From: Euwallacea fornicatus
Lineage: Eukaryota > Arthropoda > Insecta > Coleoptera > Curculionidae
Reading direction: 5' to 3'
DNA: 64,000 nucleotides
Assembly (NCBI RefSeq): GCF_040115645.1
Contig: NC_089547.1
Location: forward strand, 3,596,001-3,660,000
A program made the translations under genes and the position numbers. The notes beneath the pieces were generated by a model, which was given only the letters and a program-made list of their open reading frames with translations, was not told the DNA's origin and made no database searches. Numbering within the stretch: position 1 is the first letter of the stretch; every line of letters starts with the position of its first letter. Below are positions 1 through 13,296 of the stretch, one piece after another.

Positions 1-724
1 CTCAGATATTGGAGGGGCTTTACTGCGAGCTCATATGTCTGAAAGCAAATTTTTTGCATCTTACTCGATTATCACAGGTGAGGGAGGCAGCCGCTCGAAG
101 AGTTGCGCAAACCGTCACTTCTAGTATTGTCATCAGATCCCTACCATCAGATCAGAAATCCCACTGCCCGGTTTATCTCTGAAATAGCTCAATATCGCCC
201 AGAACTCTTCTCCTTTTTTTTTTCTTTTTTTTTCTAAGAAAAGTTGCTCCCTAAATTCCCGAGATATCGATCTCCTACAGCTTTAAAAATCTCAAAAAAA
301 CTCTCGAAACTCCGTCGTTTGAACTGATTGAGGATAATCAAGGATTAATCAGTGGCACTTACTTAACTAGGAAAGTAATCGCACTGATTAAATAATCGAA
401 ATTTTCCATTCAAGAAACGGTATCTGATGCGAAATTTTCGACTGGAGATATGCAAAACAGATTACTGACTTCCTATATCGAGAGCGTAATTGAACTCGCA
501 CAGCTACGTTCAAAACAATTAAATTAAAATAGTGGATACTGCCAGTAAATTCAGTTGGAAACTTTGGATCCAGAATGGGAAATTGCACGCTCCGTTCCAG
601 AAATCGATGGAAGTATGGCCTTTGTCATCCGCAGACTGGACGATAGAAGTTCTGAACTAAGTAGTATCTACGGTGGATAAGATGGTATTGAAGAAATGAC
701 TTTGATCCTCCTCTAGAAGTAATT

Positions 725-1215
725 CCTCCCTAAGTTTGAATCGTGAGATCAATTGTGGTTAACGTAAGTCATGGGTTCAAATCCTGTTGGTCCAAGGTGT
801 TCACATAAGCTCTTCGTAACGTCAGGTTTGTATTGAACTTCCGCCGATTGCCCCAAGCAGTTCCAAGGAGTGCCCCAAAGTGCCGGTTGCTGGGAACTAC
901 CTTAAAGCAAAACGTTCCTCTCATTTTCAAGAGATAAGAACGGTTGTGACTCCTTCCAGTTTACGTATAGAACTGCATAAGTTTGTGATATTATGATCAG
1001 CTCTTAGTTATTAAACGCCCATTAAAATTGCATTAAGTGCGATATACTCAGTGCTGACGCTTTCTCAGTTTTATTACATCCCTTTAATTTTGAGTGATAA
1101 GATCAGCTGCAGTTAGCGTAACTTCACCTCCAGAATTTATTGTGTTAAAAGGTGAGTTCTTGGTAACACCAGTTTACATTGAACCTCCGGGCATTTCTCG
1201 CCCATATCACTCTAG
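725..1215 (+). repeat. Two diverged copies of a SINE-like segment
   Basis: About 725-855 and 1080-1205 can be aligned with each other. Shared blocks include GATCA/GATCAGC, a GTTA(A/G)CGTAA block, GGTGTTC/GGTGAGTTC and a TATTGAAC/CATTGAACCTCC block, each followed by a CGCC/CGCCC stretch. The left copy carries GGTTCAAATCC, which resembles a tRNA B box, so a tRNA-derived SINE is possible. No complete tRNA cloverleaf can be folded around it. The copies are too diverged to set exact ends by eye. Confidence 0.3.
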
Positions 1216-4200
1216 CTTTGAGAGGATCTGATTAATTAACGGTTGATGCCCTACCTATTTACTGTATTATAAATATCATATTATTATATTATATTAAGCT
1301 TCTCGACAACATCAGTTACGCGCCCCATTCAATATTAACAGAATATCGAATGATCTATCCACCACATGCATATTTCAAAAGGTTATTATATCGTCCATCG
1401 TCGTTAAGTAAGTACCTCCTTTTACCCGTCATATCGCTTTACGAATATGACAATAAAATCCATTCTGTTTATCTTCTCGGGCACTTATTCTGCGTTTAAA
1501 TAAATAATTGAACGTTATAGGCTTTGAAGCATCGAAATTGCCCCTTGTGACTCCTCAGATTACGAAACGTGACCCTCGGCGATGTAGACGAACTTTCCAC
1601 AGGTGATGAAAAATTGCGGTATTTCATTTAGAAACGCGAAACCCGTATGGGTTCGAAAACATGCAACCAGCTTCAGCCCTGCCTACCAGACACACAAATC
1701 AACCCCAACGCGGACAATTTCAACTTACCCCGTTTGGCCACAGATTTTTTTCTTCGCGGCAAACAGCCCCTAAATTTCCAGCAGGCAGGATTGCAGCCAT
1801 GTCGACTGTCTGCACCCCCGGACAAAATAATTGTAAAATGTCCGGCCAATTTCGCCTTTTCCCGCCAAATAAAAATTAATGTGCCTGTAGGTCGATAAAG
1901 TCAAATTTAAAGTCAATTTTAAGCGAACGGGGGAACGACCGGAAATTGAGATAGTTGTGCCTCCAATGTGAATTGGTTGAATTGATTTGAATTCACTGAT
2001 ATATCAATCAACCGTGTTCATTTCCCGTTGTTTCGGCGGATTTTTAGGGGTCTTTGTGGGGACATTCGTCACCATTTCGGAGATAAAAAGACTTTAATTT
2101 AGTTCTTCGAGATTGATTGTCTGAGTAAAATAGTCTCGATTTGAAATTCTCATTCGAAGGATATTAAGCTCGATATGAAAATTTCTCCCCGGCGATTTAT
2201 CACAACGCACCCATAATGGGCTCGCTCGGGTGTCCGAAGGTAATCAAACTGATAGTGAAAGAGGGGAATTTACGATTTTCCGATATTTAGTATTTTCTAT
2301 TGTTTTTCCTGTAATACATAATTTTTAATAATTATTATACTCTTCTGGTCTTTTTTTACCTAATTCTTTGTTCCATATTCAAATCAACAATGAAATTTAT
2401 TTTAAACTAATAGCAAGTTTTATTAACAATTCAGCTCGAAATTGAATATTTAAAGCGTTAATTGAAGCCTTTAACAATTCACGTATTTATTGATTGTATA
2501 GCCTACACATCAGACCACTTTACGTCAAATAAAATCATAATTAACTAAAACTGCATAATATTCCCGAAAAATGCTGAAACCTTTCGTAATTACTCAGATA
2601 TATGAAATGTTTTAGTTGATATTTTCAAATTTATTTAATCTCTGTTCCATTTAATAAAGCAGTCTAATAAATTGGTAATTACCTGCGTATTTCCATGGTA
2701 AAATGTGGAGTAATGTTTCTCGTTTATTCATTACGTAAAAATATTTTGTTGCTGACATTTAATTTGAAATAATCAGTATTTTCGTTTAAAAAAACCCATA
2801 ACAAATACCTCACAATCCCTTCAGCCTGATTCAGGAAGGAATTTCACGAACAATAATGTCCACATTCAGCATTGCGAAGTCGAAACAATTTCAACAAATT
2901 TTCGAGCATTGGCCCCTTTCTCGACCTTCCTCCCTCTGTGAAATTACTGTTAAGTGAACTTCACACCGACTTCACGACCAAAATCTCCACGTTCAACAGC
3001 GCGAAGTCGCAGAAACCTCGTTGTAGACTGAACCTTACACCGAGTGCGACGCTAATTTTGCAGACAACAAAATCGGAAAAAACAGGCAAAATGTTAAACT
3101 TTTTCCATTTTTCCGTTTCTCTAGAATTTTAGAATGCACCTCCCGCTAGCTAAAGAAGGGATTTTGCAACAAAAACTCTCAAAAAGCTCCTTAAAGCGAG
3201 AAAATCCCTAAGAAGATTTGCGGCGTCTACCTGTTTGTGCCTCACTACTTCTCTATCATTGAGCCCTCTGAACTGAAGAAACCGAAGGAAAAAAATTGAG
3301 CGGCAATTCCGATCTCCAACTTACTGCTTTCAATCGTAGAATGAAATTCATTCTGAAGAACGAGTTCTTCTAGAAGCAGTACACAATGCGCACTTGGTCT
3401 CTGCAATTGCGTAATGCGCTCGTCACTGACTGAAGAAGAAAATTGGCGACACGATTCTCTAACTGATTCTGATGCCTCTGTATCTCTACCATAATGATTT
3501 TTTGCAATTATTCCGCAACGAACATCACACGGATGGAGGAAAGAGTTTCGCAACAATTATCAATTTATTCACAAGTTTAAACTCGAGAAATCCCACAAGT
3601 AAAATTCAGTTTATAAAAAGTACACATATAGTGTTCACCATTTGATCAAGATTCGACTGCTTCTCTAACTCTAATGCGATATCATTGAGGTTTGGTAAGA
3701 GAAGCTTTTTATAGGCTTGTGTCACTCCCATAGGGTCCGGTTTTGTACCCCGCACGGGTTCCCTCTGCCCTGCTCGCATTCACAGATTTTCAGTGCGCCT
3801 TTTAACTGCTCGAGTGGTCATTCGCTTCTAGCAAGAATGCCTCTCAATTAGGTTGGAGAAAGCATGAAAATATCCATTAATTTACTGAAATGGTTGCAGC
3901 TTGATATTTCTTCTTTCAATGACCAATTTTCCTGTTTAAATGGAACTTATCAGTGGTTCTTTGCCAACTCAGAACTCTTTGAATATTTTAGCTGCAATCT
4001 CCGTTTCATTGAACTCGACCTGAACGTGTTAAACACGCCCCAATCCCATTGCACCATTTGATTAAATTCAAATTAATAGCTACAAGAGGATTGCTGTCGT
4101 TTTGCTATTTTTTCCTATTGTTGCCTTAAACGTACAGCTTAAGTTTACAATATATAGCCGGTGATTATTATAAGAAAGTAACCAATATAAATCAAATTTA

Positions 4201-6035
4201 TCACGCGATGTTTTTGTCTCGCTCTGTTTTCACGATTTCAGCGCGTTTCTCTGATATTAATCCTAAATAACGTGAAAATAAATGCAATTTTATCATGAAA
4301 AGCTTTGCCAGAGGAAGATTTAAGAGCCGCTTGCTTTTCAATTACAGGGTTTTAATTGAATAACTCGCCGGTTGAATGCTTATCCAGATTCCCGGAAATG
4401 ACGGAATGTTATCAATCAAAACCTAAAACTTTAAGCAGGATGTTTCCCCTTTCCCGATAGCTTGTTCGACACAAACCATAATGCAGACGACCCCTTAAAA
4501 GCACCTTAACACGTTCACGCAACTTTTTTAACTCCTAAAATCTCTGGAACAGCGAAGTTTGCAACTTTGAGGAGCTGGAGTCGCATTTAAATGTCGTCTA
4601 AGCTAAATTTTTGCCGCTTTCCAGAAATATTCAATCGCGTTCAGGGAAATTCTATAATCCAGCGAAGTGAGGTTTAGTGCAGCGTTTGCTATAGCAGAGG
4701 CGTATTCCATTACCTTCCATAACATTGGATAAATATTAACGTGGTTTCCGCCTTCAAGAGGGTTATTGGAAGATTTGCGATGGAGCTTCTCACTTCCACT
4801 TTTGATCACCTCGGGCAAGAAATGTGGTAGCTAAGGTCGCGGTGAAGACTCAGGAGGGGCGTACCGCCCCTGATTTCCAGGTCAAATTTAAATGGGCAAA
4901 GGAGGGTAGATAAACAAAGGAAGAAACTTAGTCATGGCACCTTATTGTTCGGATTCATGCAACTTAGATTATAACATCAAAGATAAAAGCTTCCATTTCT
5001 TTCGTGATACCATAAAATTCCAGAAAGTCATCGTTTTTGCGCAAATTTAGTTAGAATGGACACGACAACGTGAAAGCTTCATTTGGAGGCCTCAAACCAG
5101 GCATAATCAATAAGTCATCAGTAATAACAAATCTATTTGCCCGGGAATCTAGACTCTCATTAATCTCCTTCGGTAGTGTTTGATTGCTTTTTGATCTCGA
5201 TTGGATAAAATGCGGTTGGAATGAAGGGAAATGGAAAAATCTGAAGAGAAAAGTGGATTACTCATGGCTTGTTGTTGTCAGGTCCTAATTAATTAGTGAG
5301 GTTGGCGTGTTTTTAACCCCGTGTTTATTGTTATCGGCATGAAGAGGGGAAGAAGTGAGAAATAATTGAGAAAAATTGCGTTTCTTGAATTGTTCCGATA
5401 TAAATGCACGAAAAGAATAAAGTGGCTCAAGAATGATTTGCGAGCAGCTGCCTAATGGCATGATACGGAAAGGCTAATTTTATGAAGAAACTTTATCAGT
5501 GGTTTTAACACGAACCCCAGCATCACTCCCTGGGTTTCCAGCAAAGAGGAGAGAAGGAAGAAGATTGCCCCGCTAACATAAAACTGGCCAAAAATGCATT
5601 AATCTGTTGATCTCCCTGGTTTGCCCCCTCCAGGGGCACCTAAAGCGTAGCCCCCTTTTGGATCTCTCTTGCATATCGTTAACGATGGTACCATCATTCT
5701 TGAACGGGTTCCTTCTAAATCCGAAAAAAAATCGTTCGTTTCGTCGGACTGACCATTTTGAATGTTTGAGCAGCAACTTTGAGTTTGGTCCTTCTCTTAA
5801 TTTTATCTATCAATTGCTTTTTCTTGCAGTTGTGTTTCTCAGGTTCATTGTTTTTCAACCACTCCTTCCGGGTCCTTCGTCAATTTCTTATCCGCCATGA
5901 CTTGAGAATCGCTGTAACTCGTCCCCTTAGTGTTATAATCAAAGTGAATCCACAGATCGTGTCTTTCGTTCATTCTCCCATGAGCTGTGGTTCCTCGAAC
6001 TCTAACATCTCGGTACCTAGGTGTGGGCAGAACCC

Positions 6036-6036
<1 letters not shown>

Positions 6037-6068
<32 letters not shown>
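6037..6068. repeat. (TC)n microsatellite
   Basis: This is an uninterrupted TC dinucleotide run of about 32 bases, followed by an AT-rich trinucleotide-like tract (CATAATAATAATAT). It is non-coding. Confidence 0.9.
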
Positions 6069-6073
<5 letters not shown>

Positions 6074-9002
6074 AATAATAATATCTCATAATCATCATAA
6101 TATCTCTACATAAGTTGATACCTCAATTTCAGCTTCTCCTACTGTACGCTTCGACCTCCCTAGGGGCCAACAAACAGGATTTAATCAAGTTGCTAATATT
6201 TTGATGGCAAATAATACCGGCATTGCTATGCCATGATTAATAACTTCGGTCCGTGCTGTTGAGTAATGTGAGCCACCCTCAGAAATCTCAGGAACTGTTT
6301 GTCTGGACATTCTCCTGCTTTTTGAGGGGGATTACCGGCAGATATTACCTTCAAGCAGGGTCCGAATTCAGAGCCTGTCATGGAACACTCGCCGGTGCCT
6401 GAGGTCTTTATTTGTTGAATTGAAGCGACGATTGACAAGTGAGGATACTTTCCAAGTTCAACTGAATTACCGTCATTTATCGTGGCTTAGCAGCTCTATT
6501 CATTATACCCCTGACGCTGTTTATCATGATCCTAATCACCATGTTTCCAATGCTCCTTGTATGCGGCAATTTCCTCAAATTCATATCTTCCACGTGGACC
6601 CTGCGGCTTGCGATCCAGATGCTTGAGCCGCACTCGATTTGCATAAATTTCACGCCTAAGTTGGCATTACTCCACGGAATCAACCCTTCAGGGGCCGAAG
6701 GGTGAGAATGACCGTGGGGCCGTTTAATGTTATTTTTTTTTAATTACTGACATATTTGGGTTTCAGAATTCGGGATGGGAGCGATTCGTATGGCTGATAA
6801 ATCGATGTGTGTGATTTTTAGAAACATGTCCTGGTTCCATTTCCCAGGGTGTTTCCGCGAAATTTCCGAAACTGCCTGAAGCGTTTTTCCCTTTTAGCTC
6901 GGGATAATAAACGAGCCGAACTAATGACTTAACAGGAAAATCGCGATCGACAATTTTCTTTAAGCGATACAGGTAACAAAAAAAGATTGATAACCCATCG
7001 AAAGGTAATCTGCACCCTTCCAAGTTTAAATCGCTCCTATTTGTAAAGGAAAATTGATAATCCACCCTCTTGTTCCTTTTTCTTTGCACTACGTTTGCCA
7101 TATCCGGGCGATTATAGATATAAGAAAATTTAGCCTAAGGCAAACTATTGTTCATTTTTCTTTTCCGGGGCTCTATTTCAGCCCTGGATCTCTTGCCTTC
7201 TTTCAATTTCGTGTTCCAACCTCGCGTGTAAGAGGTAATTCGTGTGAATTCGGCCAGAAGTTTTGAAGAAAAATGGTGTTTCTGGGGTCCGTAAATGATT
7301 TTATAAATACTCCGTTTGTTTTGCTTAGATCTTGATATATTGATTCCAATTACCGGCCCTTTTTAGGGCAACAAATATGGCAGTGGAAATTTCATTAGGA
7401 ACTCTCAGACAATGACAGAAAATTAATTATCTTAAAATTTTGCCCACATCCTCAGCCACACATACAAACTGCCAAAACTATGAATCAGATAAAGGGCAAC
7501 TTTCCGGAATTACTCGACCTAAAATACGGAATAGGTAGTCGAGATTCCAGATAGCAAAACAGGCAGACGTCCCTTTATTATTTTCGTTTTGGATAAACGG
7601 GTCCTCTTTTGGAATATTGTCGCGTACAGAGGACTAATTACTACATAAAACGCAAAGTTAATGTCGAATTTGTCCCTCTTAAGGGCGTTCCACTACCCCG
7701 TACACATCTGCTAGATCCAGAGATAACAATTTGAACTTGTATACGTGCGCGGGGGGGATCAAATTGATCATTTCGCTTATTTGGGGGCTATAGTGATATT
7801 TATTGGGAAAGTTTCGGTGATTAGAGAGTTTAGATTTAGAGACATGAAATTTAATATTACAACAAAGTTTATCGTACTTGAGCCTCCTTCGTTCGAGACA
7901 CACACTAATGGCGCCCAAAATCCTGTTCAGTGCGTACTTTATTACCAATGAAAATCCCCGTTTCGAATTCAGCAACTGGGGCCGGATCTACTCTTTAACA
8001 ACCTGGGGACGAAAGGATCTTCTCCGATCCCTGGAGAGAGGCAAAGGTCCGAGAGGACTACGAATCGCTACTGGTACGCGTCTCCTCCCGGTGGATTTGG
8101 GCTCTCCTCCTCTGTTGTATTTTCACGACATCACCTATCTCTTTGGGTCATTTAGGTGCTCTCGGATTTCTCGTCGCCCCTCGCGTAGTCGAGAATACTT
8201 CCTGGTGTCCTCGCGCCTCCTCATGCTCGATTTCCGTTCTTTTAAGTCGTGGCGCAACGCCACTCTTCCTCCTTCCAATCACATTGTCTACGCCCTTGTA
8301 ATCCCGTATCCTGTTATTACCAATTCTGAAATATAGAGTGTAACGTGTTCTTTGGTTATTTTCATTTATTTTCTTATTCTCCTTTTAATTCTCCTAAACA
8401 AAGTCTGTTTCTAAGCACAAATTCGAAAGCAAACCAATTTCCTATCAACAAAAGTTTTTTCACTCTCTAAGTACTGTTTAATTAATTTTCTATTGCATTT
8501 TTTTATCAAATTAATATCTGTTTTTTTCCAAAAACTACGATAAGTTTTAAATTGCAATACGCCATTGAATCCATACAGTTTTGGAAAACCTTTCATTTGA
8601 GGATTCGCTCGTACTCAATTTCAGTTTAAAAAATCGGCTATTTTACGCCACCGGTGACGTGAGCAACGTTTAAATAAATAATCAACCGTCAAAATGCAGT
8701 ATTTTTTACCCTATTTAGTGTTGCTTTTGAATATTTTAAAAAATAGTAATTTGGGAGAAAATTCCCGGTTAGAGCCGCACGTTACGTATGGGGTGGTCGC
8801 CGAGGTGGGTTTTACCTCTAATCGTGTAAAAATTACACCTGAAACGTTACGTGACGTAAGACAACGCTGTTAACACTTTTTTCCATTTTATGGGCATAAA
8901 TGGTGGTCATTTCCCGCATTTAATAAATCGATCAGAAAAGTAATGTGAAGTCTTTTTATTTACCTATTTTTTATTATTATATACTACCTATATTTTATTA
9001 TA

Positions 9003-9541
9003 TACAGGGTGGTCATTTAGTGCGGTCTCGGAAGATATATACTATATTTATTTATACATGCCATTTGAAATAAGCAAGATATTCTAAATCGTAAGTGAGT
9101 AAGATGCAATCAGTACTTTTGCTCGCCCTGTACATAAAATTTCAAGAGAACTATTTTCAACTTGAAGGAGTATCTGTTGTTAAGACGCACCGGTCAAAAA
9201 ACGATAATTCATTCATTCATTTCACGTAGAAAAATTTTTTTTCTTGGCCTTTGCATTTTTGCATTTCTTTAATTTGCTCAAGAAGTATTTGTTTTAGACT
9301 TATCGAGTGTTGTACCAACTTCTACTATTTTTTTATTCTAATTTCAAACGTTTAAAAAAATATATGGTGTTTGATTTAAAAAAACGTAAGTTTGCATTGT
9401 ATCTTTTTTTTGCGCACCCCGTATAAATGACAATATTTTTGAAATATGCCTTATAAGGTCGCACATAGAAGTGTAAAAACAATTTTTCATCAAAACCATT
9501 AATAAAGCCGTAATCGTCCGAGGCGTTCTTATTGGACCACC

Positions 9542-9546
<5 letters not shown>
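9003..9546. mobile_element. MITE with CAGGGTGGTC terminal inverted repeats
   Basis: The left end TACAGGGTGGTC (from 9003) is the exact reverse complement of the right end GACCACCCTGTA (to 9546). Weaker similarity continues inward around the TCGG motif. Both ends sit in TATA-rich DNA, as expected for a TA target site. The element is about 545 bp with no transposase frame, so it should be a non-autonomous Tc1/mariner-type element. The right end runs into a (TA)n microsatellite. The family assignment is an inference from the CAGGGTG end. Confidence 0.65.

Positions 9547-9572
<26 letters not shown>
9547..9572. repeat. (TA)n microsatellite
   Basis: This is a TA dinucleotide run directly abutting the right terminus of the neighbouring MITE. 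It is followed by a poly-T tract. Expansion at a TA target site would explain the position. Confidence 0.8.
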
Positions 9573-9581
<9 letters not shown>

Positions 9582-11282
9582 TTTAAGAAAAAAATCACAG
9601 AGTCATAACTCTGTCAATTTGAAGGGCACAGCTCGCCTCCGTCAAAAGGATTCGGCGATATCTCACATCTAAAGGTCTTCCTCCTCTCATTTTCAAGTCT
9701 GCAGCCGTTATGGCGGTAAATTCATTATTAACTAGAAGCATTTTTTCCCCCACAGACTTTGACAAGCTGTCATATCAAGAGAGGTGGTGACAGTGGCTTC
9801 AAACTTCGAAGGTATAATCGGGGTGCAACTACCTCTAAAATGACGTATCGCTCGACGCCCCTTCCCCTTCGGGTGCTGAAACCGAAGGGTTGAAATACAG
9901 TAAAAAGTTGTCGCCGTCGGAGCAGAAATCGTTCGAACGTTTTTACATACTTTCATTTTGAACGCTGAAAATCGAATTGCAAAGTTTCCGTTGTTCCACC
10001 CTGTATGTTAGCCCCGGTTTAAAGGTGATGTACACATGCATAAGAAATCCGACCTAAATCCTGGAAAACATCCAGGGAAGTCAACTGTGCTAGCACCGTC
10101 CTTACGTATCCCGGACCAACGCAACAACCCTATTACCTCCCTCCACAGCATTTTGCTGGAGCTATTAAATTCCTAAGATATTAATTGATAATCGCGGAAG
10201 GCATTACACTCCTAGATTAGGGAAGTACGGGGCGAAAGGACGGAGGAAGATAATTTCCCTTTCCTCATCAACAAGGGATATTTTATAGAGATTGAATTTG
10301 CACCGTCTATTGCAACGTTTTTAATTAAAATACTAGATAGCTTTTAAATTGAGAAGGGCCGTTTTGGTTTTTTCATAGTCCGTGGAACAAGATAAGGTGA
10401 GATAGTCAATTATGGAGATAATAGTTTTAGAGCTCGTTACGAAAATAGCCTTGAGGTGGGCGATTTGCATCTTTAGCCGTATCGAGCGGTTTAAGCAATT
10501 TCAGCTCCAAAAGCATCAAATATAAGGAAAATTTGCTCCGACGGTAATAAATGGCAGCCGATAGGCCCCAGCCACTCACCACACTGGGCAAAGACAATGA
10601 GCATTATAAGTAATATTGTCCCGGCATATCTAAACCTCCCTGGGCAGGAATAGAGGATGTCGTGCACAATATAGAGCGACATGGCGTTAATAATTAAAGT
10701 ATAATGCGTGATGCTAATAAGGCTCTAGTGGGCATCAGTAGCGTCATCGTGTGGTGAGAGATAAAGTGGACTCGTGGGAAATAAATTTTAGTTGGTCTAC
10801 GGTTTCAATCGTTCACGAAACTTTCAAGGAAGCTCCGCGGCTCCCTCTCAGGAAAGTCCAGTTTAACCGTTCTGCACGAAGCCCACCAAACTGACCACTC
10901 CACGAACCATATCACTTGCAGGCTGCGGGGTGCCTACACATTAATATGCGTAACCAAAATTGAATTATTTGCTTAGGGCGCACTCTCTTGTGTCTCGTGT
11001 AATATGGTTAATAGAACAACGGCTGTCTAGTCCATAATGTTTGCATCAGATCATTGATCGATGTAGCCATCAAGTAGGGATACTCTAAATTATTGATGCG
11101 AAGTAATTGGATGAGGTTCAGAGATTTTCCAGATACGCCTATGGAAGATGGCAATGATGGGATTACCCGTTGGATCAATACAGATTAAGAAAATTTAGAT
11201 GTCGGAACAATGGAGGACTTGCAGGACAGAGATGTGGGCAGAGGCTCGTCTCTAGCATCGGCTCGCCGCGATCGATCCGAAG

Positions 11283-11535
11283 AATACTGCTAAAGTGGCC
11301 GAAGAGTGGCTTCGAGCTGAACAAGTGCCTGTTACGAAATGGCCAGCTCGGAGCCCGGATTTGAACCCCATTGAAAACATGTGGAAGCGATTGGAATGCG
11401 AAGGCGGGCATAAACGCCCACAAAAATTTACAAATAAGGATTCATTATTTGCTGTTCGGTGCCGAGCTTGGTGTGAAACTTCCCGAGAACCTTGTTAGAG
11501 TCGATGCTCTGGAGATAGGCAGAGGTGATAGAGAA
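11283..11535 (+). pseudogene. Tc1-like transposase remnant (C-terminal part)
   Basis: The frame beginning NTAKVAEEWL includes the hallmark block WPARSPDLNPIENMWKRLE (about 11341-11398), the second-Asp/Glu region of Tc1 DDE transposases. After that block the homologous reading moves into another frame (about 11400-11535: ENLVRVDAL, similar to the usual ENLVxSMP end). The copy is therefore frameshifted and dead. The N-terminal DNA-binding half was not recognised upstream, and no inverted-repeat ends were found. It lies in the putative Robo intron. Confidence 0.8.
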
Positions 11536-12883
11536 CAAAGGATTTGCGACTAAAGACGAAAATAACTTTTTGTTTCGTTAATTTTCACGAAAGTCCCTCC
11601 ACTTGTGTCCTCTAAAAAAATTTATTTATTTATTTTGATTAATAAAGACCTTCAATTGCTCATTTGTTCGTGCATAGTTTAAAGAGTGATCTGCATACCC
11701 ATCAAAAATTCTGATTAAGGATTATTATGCGCAAGAAAGATAATTCAAAAGTTTCCCCACGTTTGGCCGGCAATGCATGTTCGCACCCTATCCCCCCCCC
11801 CCTCGTGCTGCCCCCGTTCCGAATGAAACTTCCGCTTCTAGGGCCTCTTCATAATCGCCATGTGGTTTCTGTTCAAAAAATTGTTTCCACGTTTATGTCC
11901 CCCCGGGCCCTTTACTTGCTCACGTTCCATCTTAAAATTGCCCCAAGTCCAATCAAATCAAGTAAAACGCCTCCAAAGCACAATACCTCTATTACGGCGC
12001 ATCCCCGGGTAAGCTGCCCATAGCTAACCCAAAACAGCGGCATCTATTATTTAGGAAATAATAAAGTTGTATATCTCAGTGAAACACTCGTCTGCACTCT
12101 TGGAAATGACTTTCCCAATGTTCAAATGAGCACCATAAAACACGACAAACTGTGTGTAAAATGCGATAAAAGAATAAGATACACAGAGAAGAAAAAGCGG
12201 AGGAAATCGAGCCATGGAAATAACATATGAGTTTTTATAGATATACTTTGTTTCTTTACGACTACCATACTTAGAAGGGTGGAAAAATAATGGGGTTACT
12301 CAAGCTTCATAAGGCACTCGGGTTTGATTGATGTTGTCAGTCCTCTAGGGGAATATTAACATAAAATAGAGCGTTATTCACATGAATATGAAATGTTGTA
12401 TGAAAAAATTGAGATAATGGGAGTCACTGCGCCTCTGGTTTTTTGCAAATCTGGCCGAAGCTCGACCAGGAGGAGAACGCTTCTGCTTCAATATCATGCA
12501 AAATCATTCGCGCACTTTGCCCCCGGAACCGTCCAGAAACCTAAAAGTATCTTTATTAACTGCCATACGTGCTTCCACAAGCCCGTCTATTGGAAAATGC
12601 CTGTACGCCTCTGTTTTTGTGCGGATGTAGCGGTAACTTTCGGACGAAATTTCATTTTAAATCAATGGCGTAGCACGCCCGAAAGAGCCGCTGAAAATGT
12701 TTGAACATCGGCGTGTTAACTGATGCTCTTTGAGGATTTAATTGCTCTGAAGATCAGAGACCCAACGCCTCTGATTTTTTCTAAGTTGAGTAGTCAGTTG
12801 AAGAGTCAACTCCTGTGATTTTGCATAAATAAAATCATAATTTTCCAAGTGGATGGAGAAATCGCCCCTCCCCTCCCTTCTGT

Positions 12884-12907
12884 CTTTCTCTCTCTCTCTC
12901 TCTCTCT
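12884..12907. repeat. (TC)n microsatellite
   Basis: A short TC dinucleotide run sits at the end of a pyrimidine-rich stretch upstream of the Robo acceptor. No other feature is visible there. Confidence 0.8.
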
Positions 12908-13296
12908 GACTCGGCGTCTGATAAATTCATTGGCGTAGTTTATCTGCAAGGGCAGCTAATAATTCTCGAAACTGCATGTGTTAACTGGTTTTGGCTTATG
13001 TATTAATTAAACAATTGATTTCTTGAAAAATGTGTGTCGCTACGCCTCTGACTTTGCAAGAATAAAATCGCCGGTTTCAAAATACGATGAGCCACTTTAT
13101 CCCCCCCATGTAAAGTTCTTGTCGTAGCATGCCTGTAAACCCAACCAAAATACCCTTGAAAATCAACACGTTCAATCACATACTTTTTCAAACCTCCAAT
13201 ATAAAGGCAGGCAAGAGAGCACTCTTTGAATGAAATACAATCAAATCAGTGGCGGGGGTTGCAGAATAATAATTAAAGATTGATGTTCGTTTCCAG

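Larger units (their letters stand above)
1..13296. other. Non-coding stretch, probable upstream Robo intron
   Basis: No exon could be supported here on either strand. The stretch ends in a splice acceptor (TTTCCAG at 13290-13296) that opens directly into Robo Ig2, so at least its right part should be intron. I looked for an Ig1-like exon (Cys, Trp-Lys-Asp, Tyr-x-Cys spacing) and found none, so Ig1 and the signal peptide probably lie left of the window. Contents I can name are listed separately: a diverged duplicated segment, two TC microsatellites, a CAGGGTG-ended MITE and a Tc1 transposase remnant. The remaining open frames look like chance. Confidence 0.5.

Noticed and set aside
760..790. 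Possible tRNA (GGTTCAAATCC as T-arm)
   Set aside because: No acceptor stem or anticodon arm can be folded around the B-box-like motif, and a second diverged copy exists nearby. A repeat is the better explanation.
3245..3556. 103-codon minus frame, candidate nested gene in the Robo intron
   Set aside because: No homology, no splice signals and no neighbouring exons. Similar frames occur by chance in 13 kb.
7878..8336. 152-codon plus-strand open frame
   Set aside because: It is Arg/Ser/Leu-rich with no domain, no splice context and no similarity to any family I know. It lies in a GC- and pyrimidine-rich patch of the presumed Robo intron, where stops are rare.
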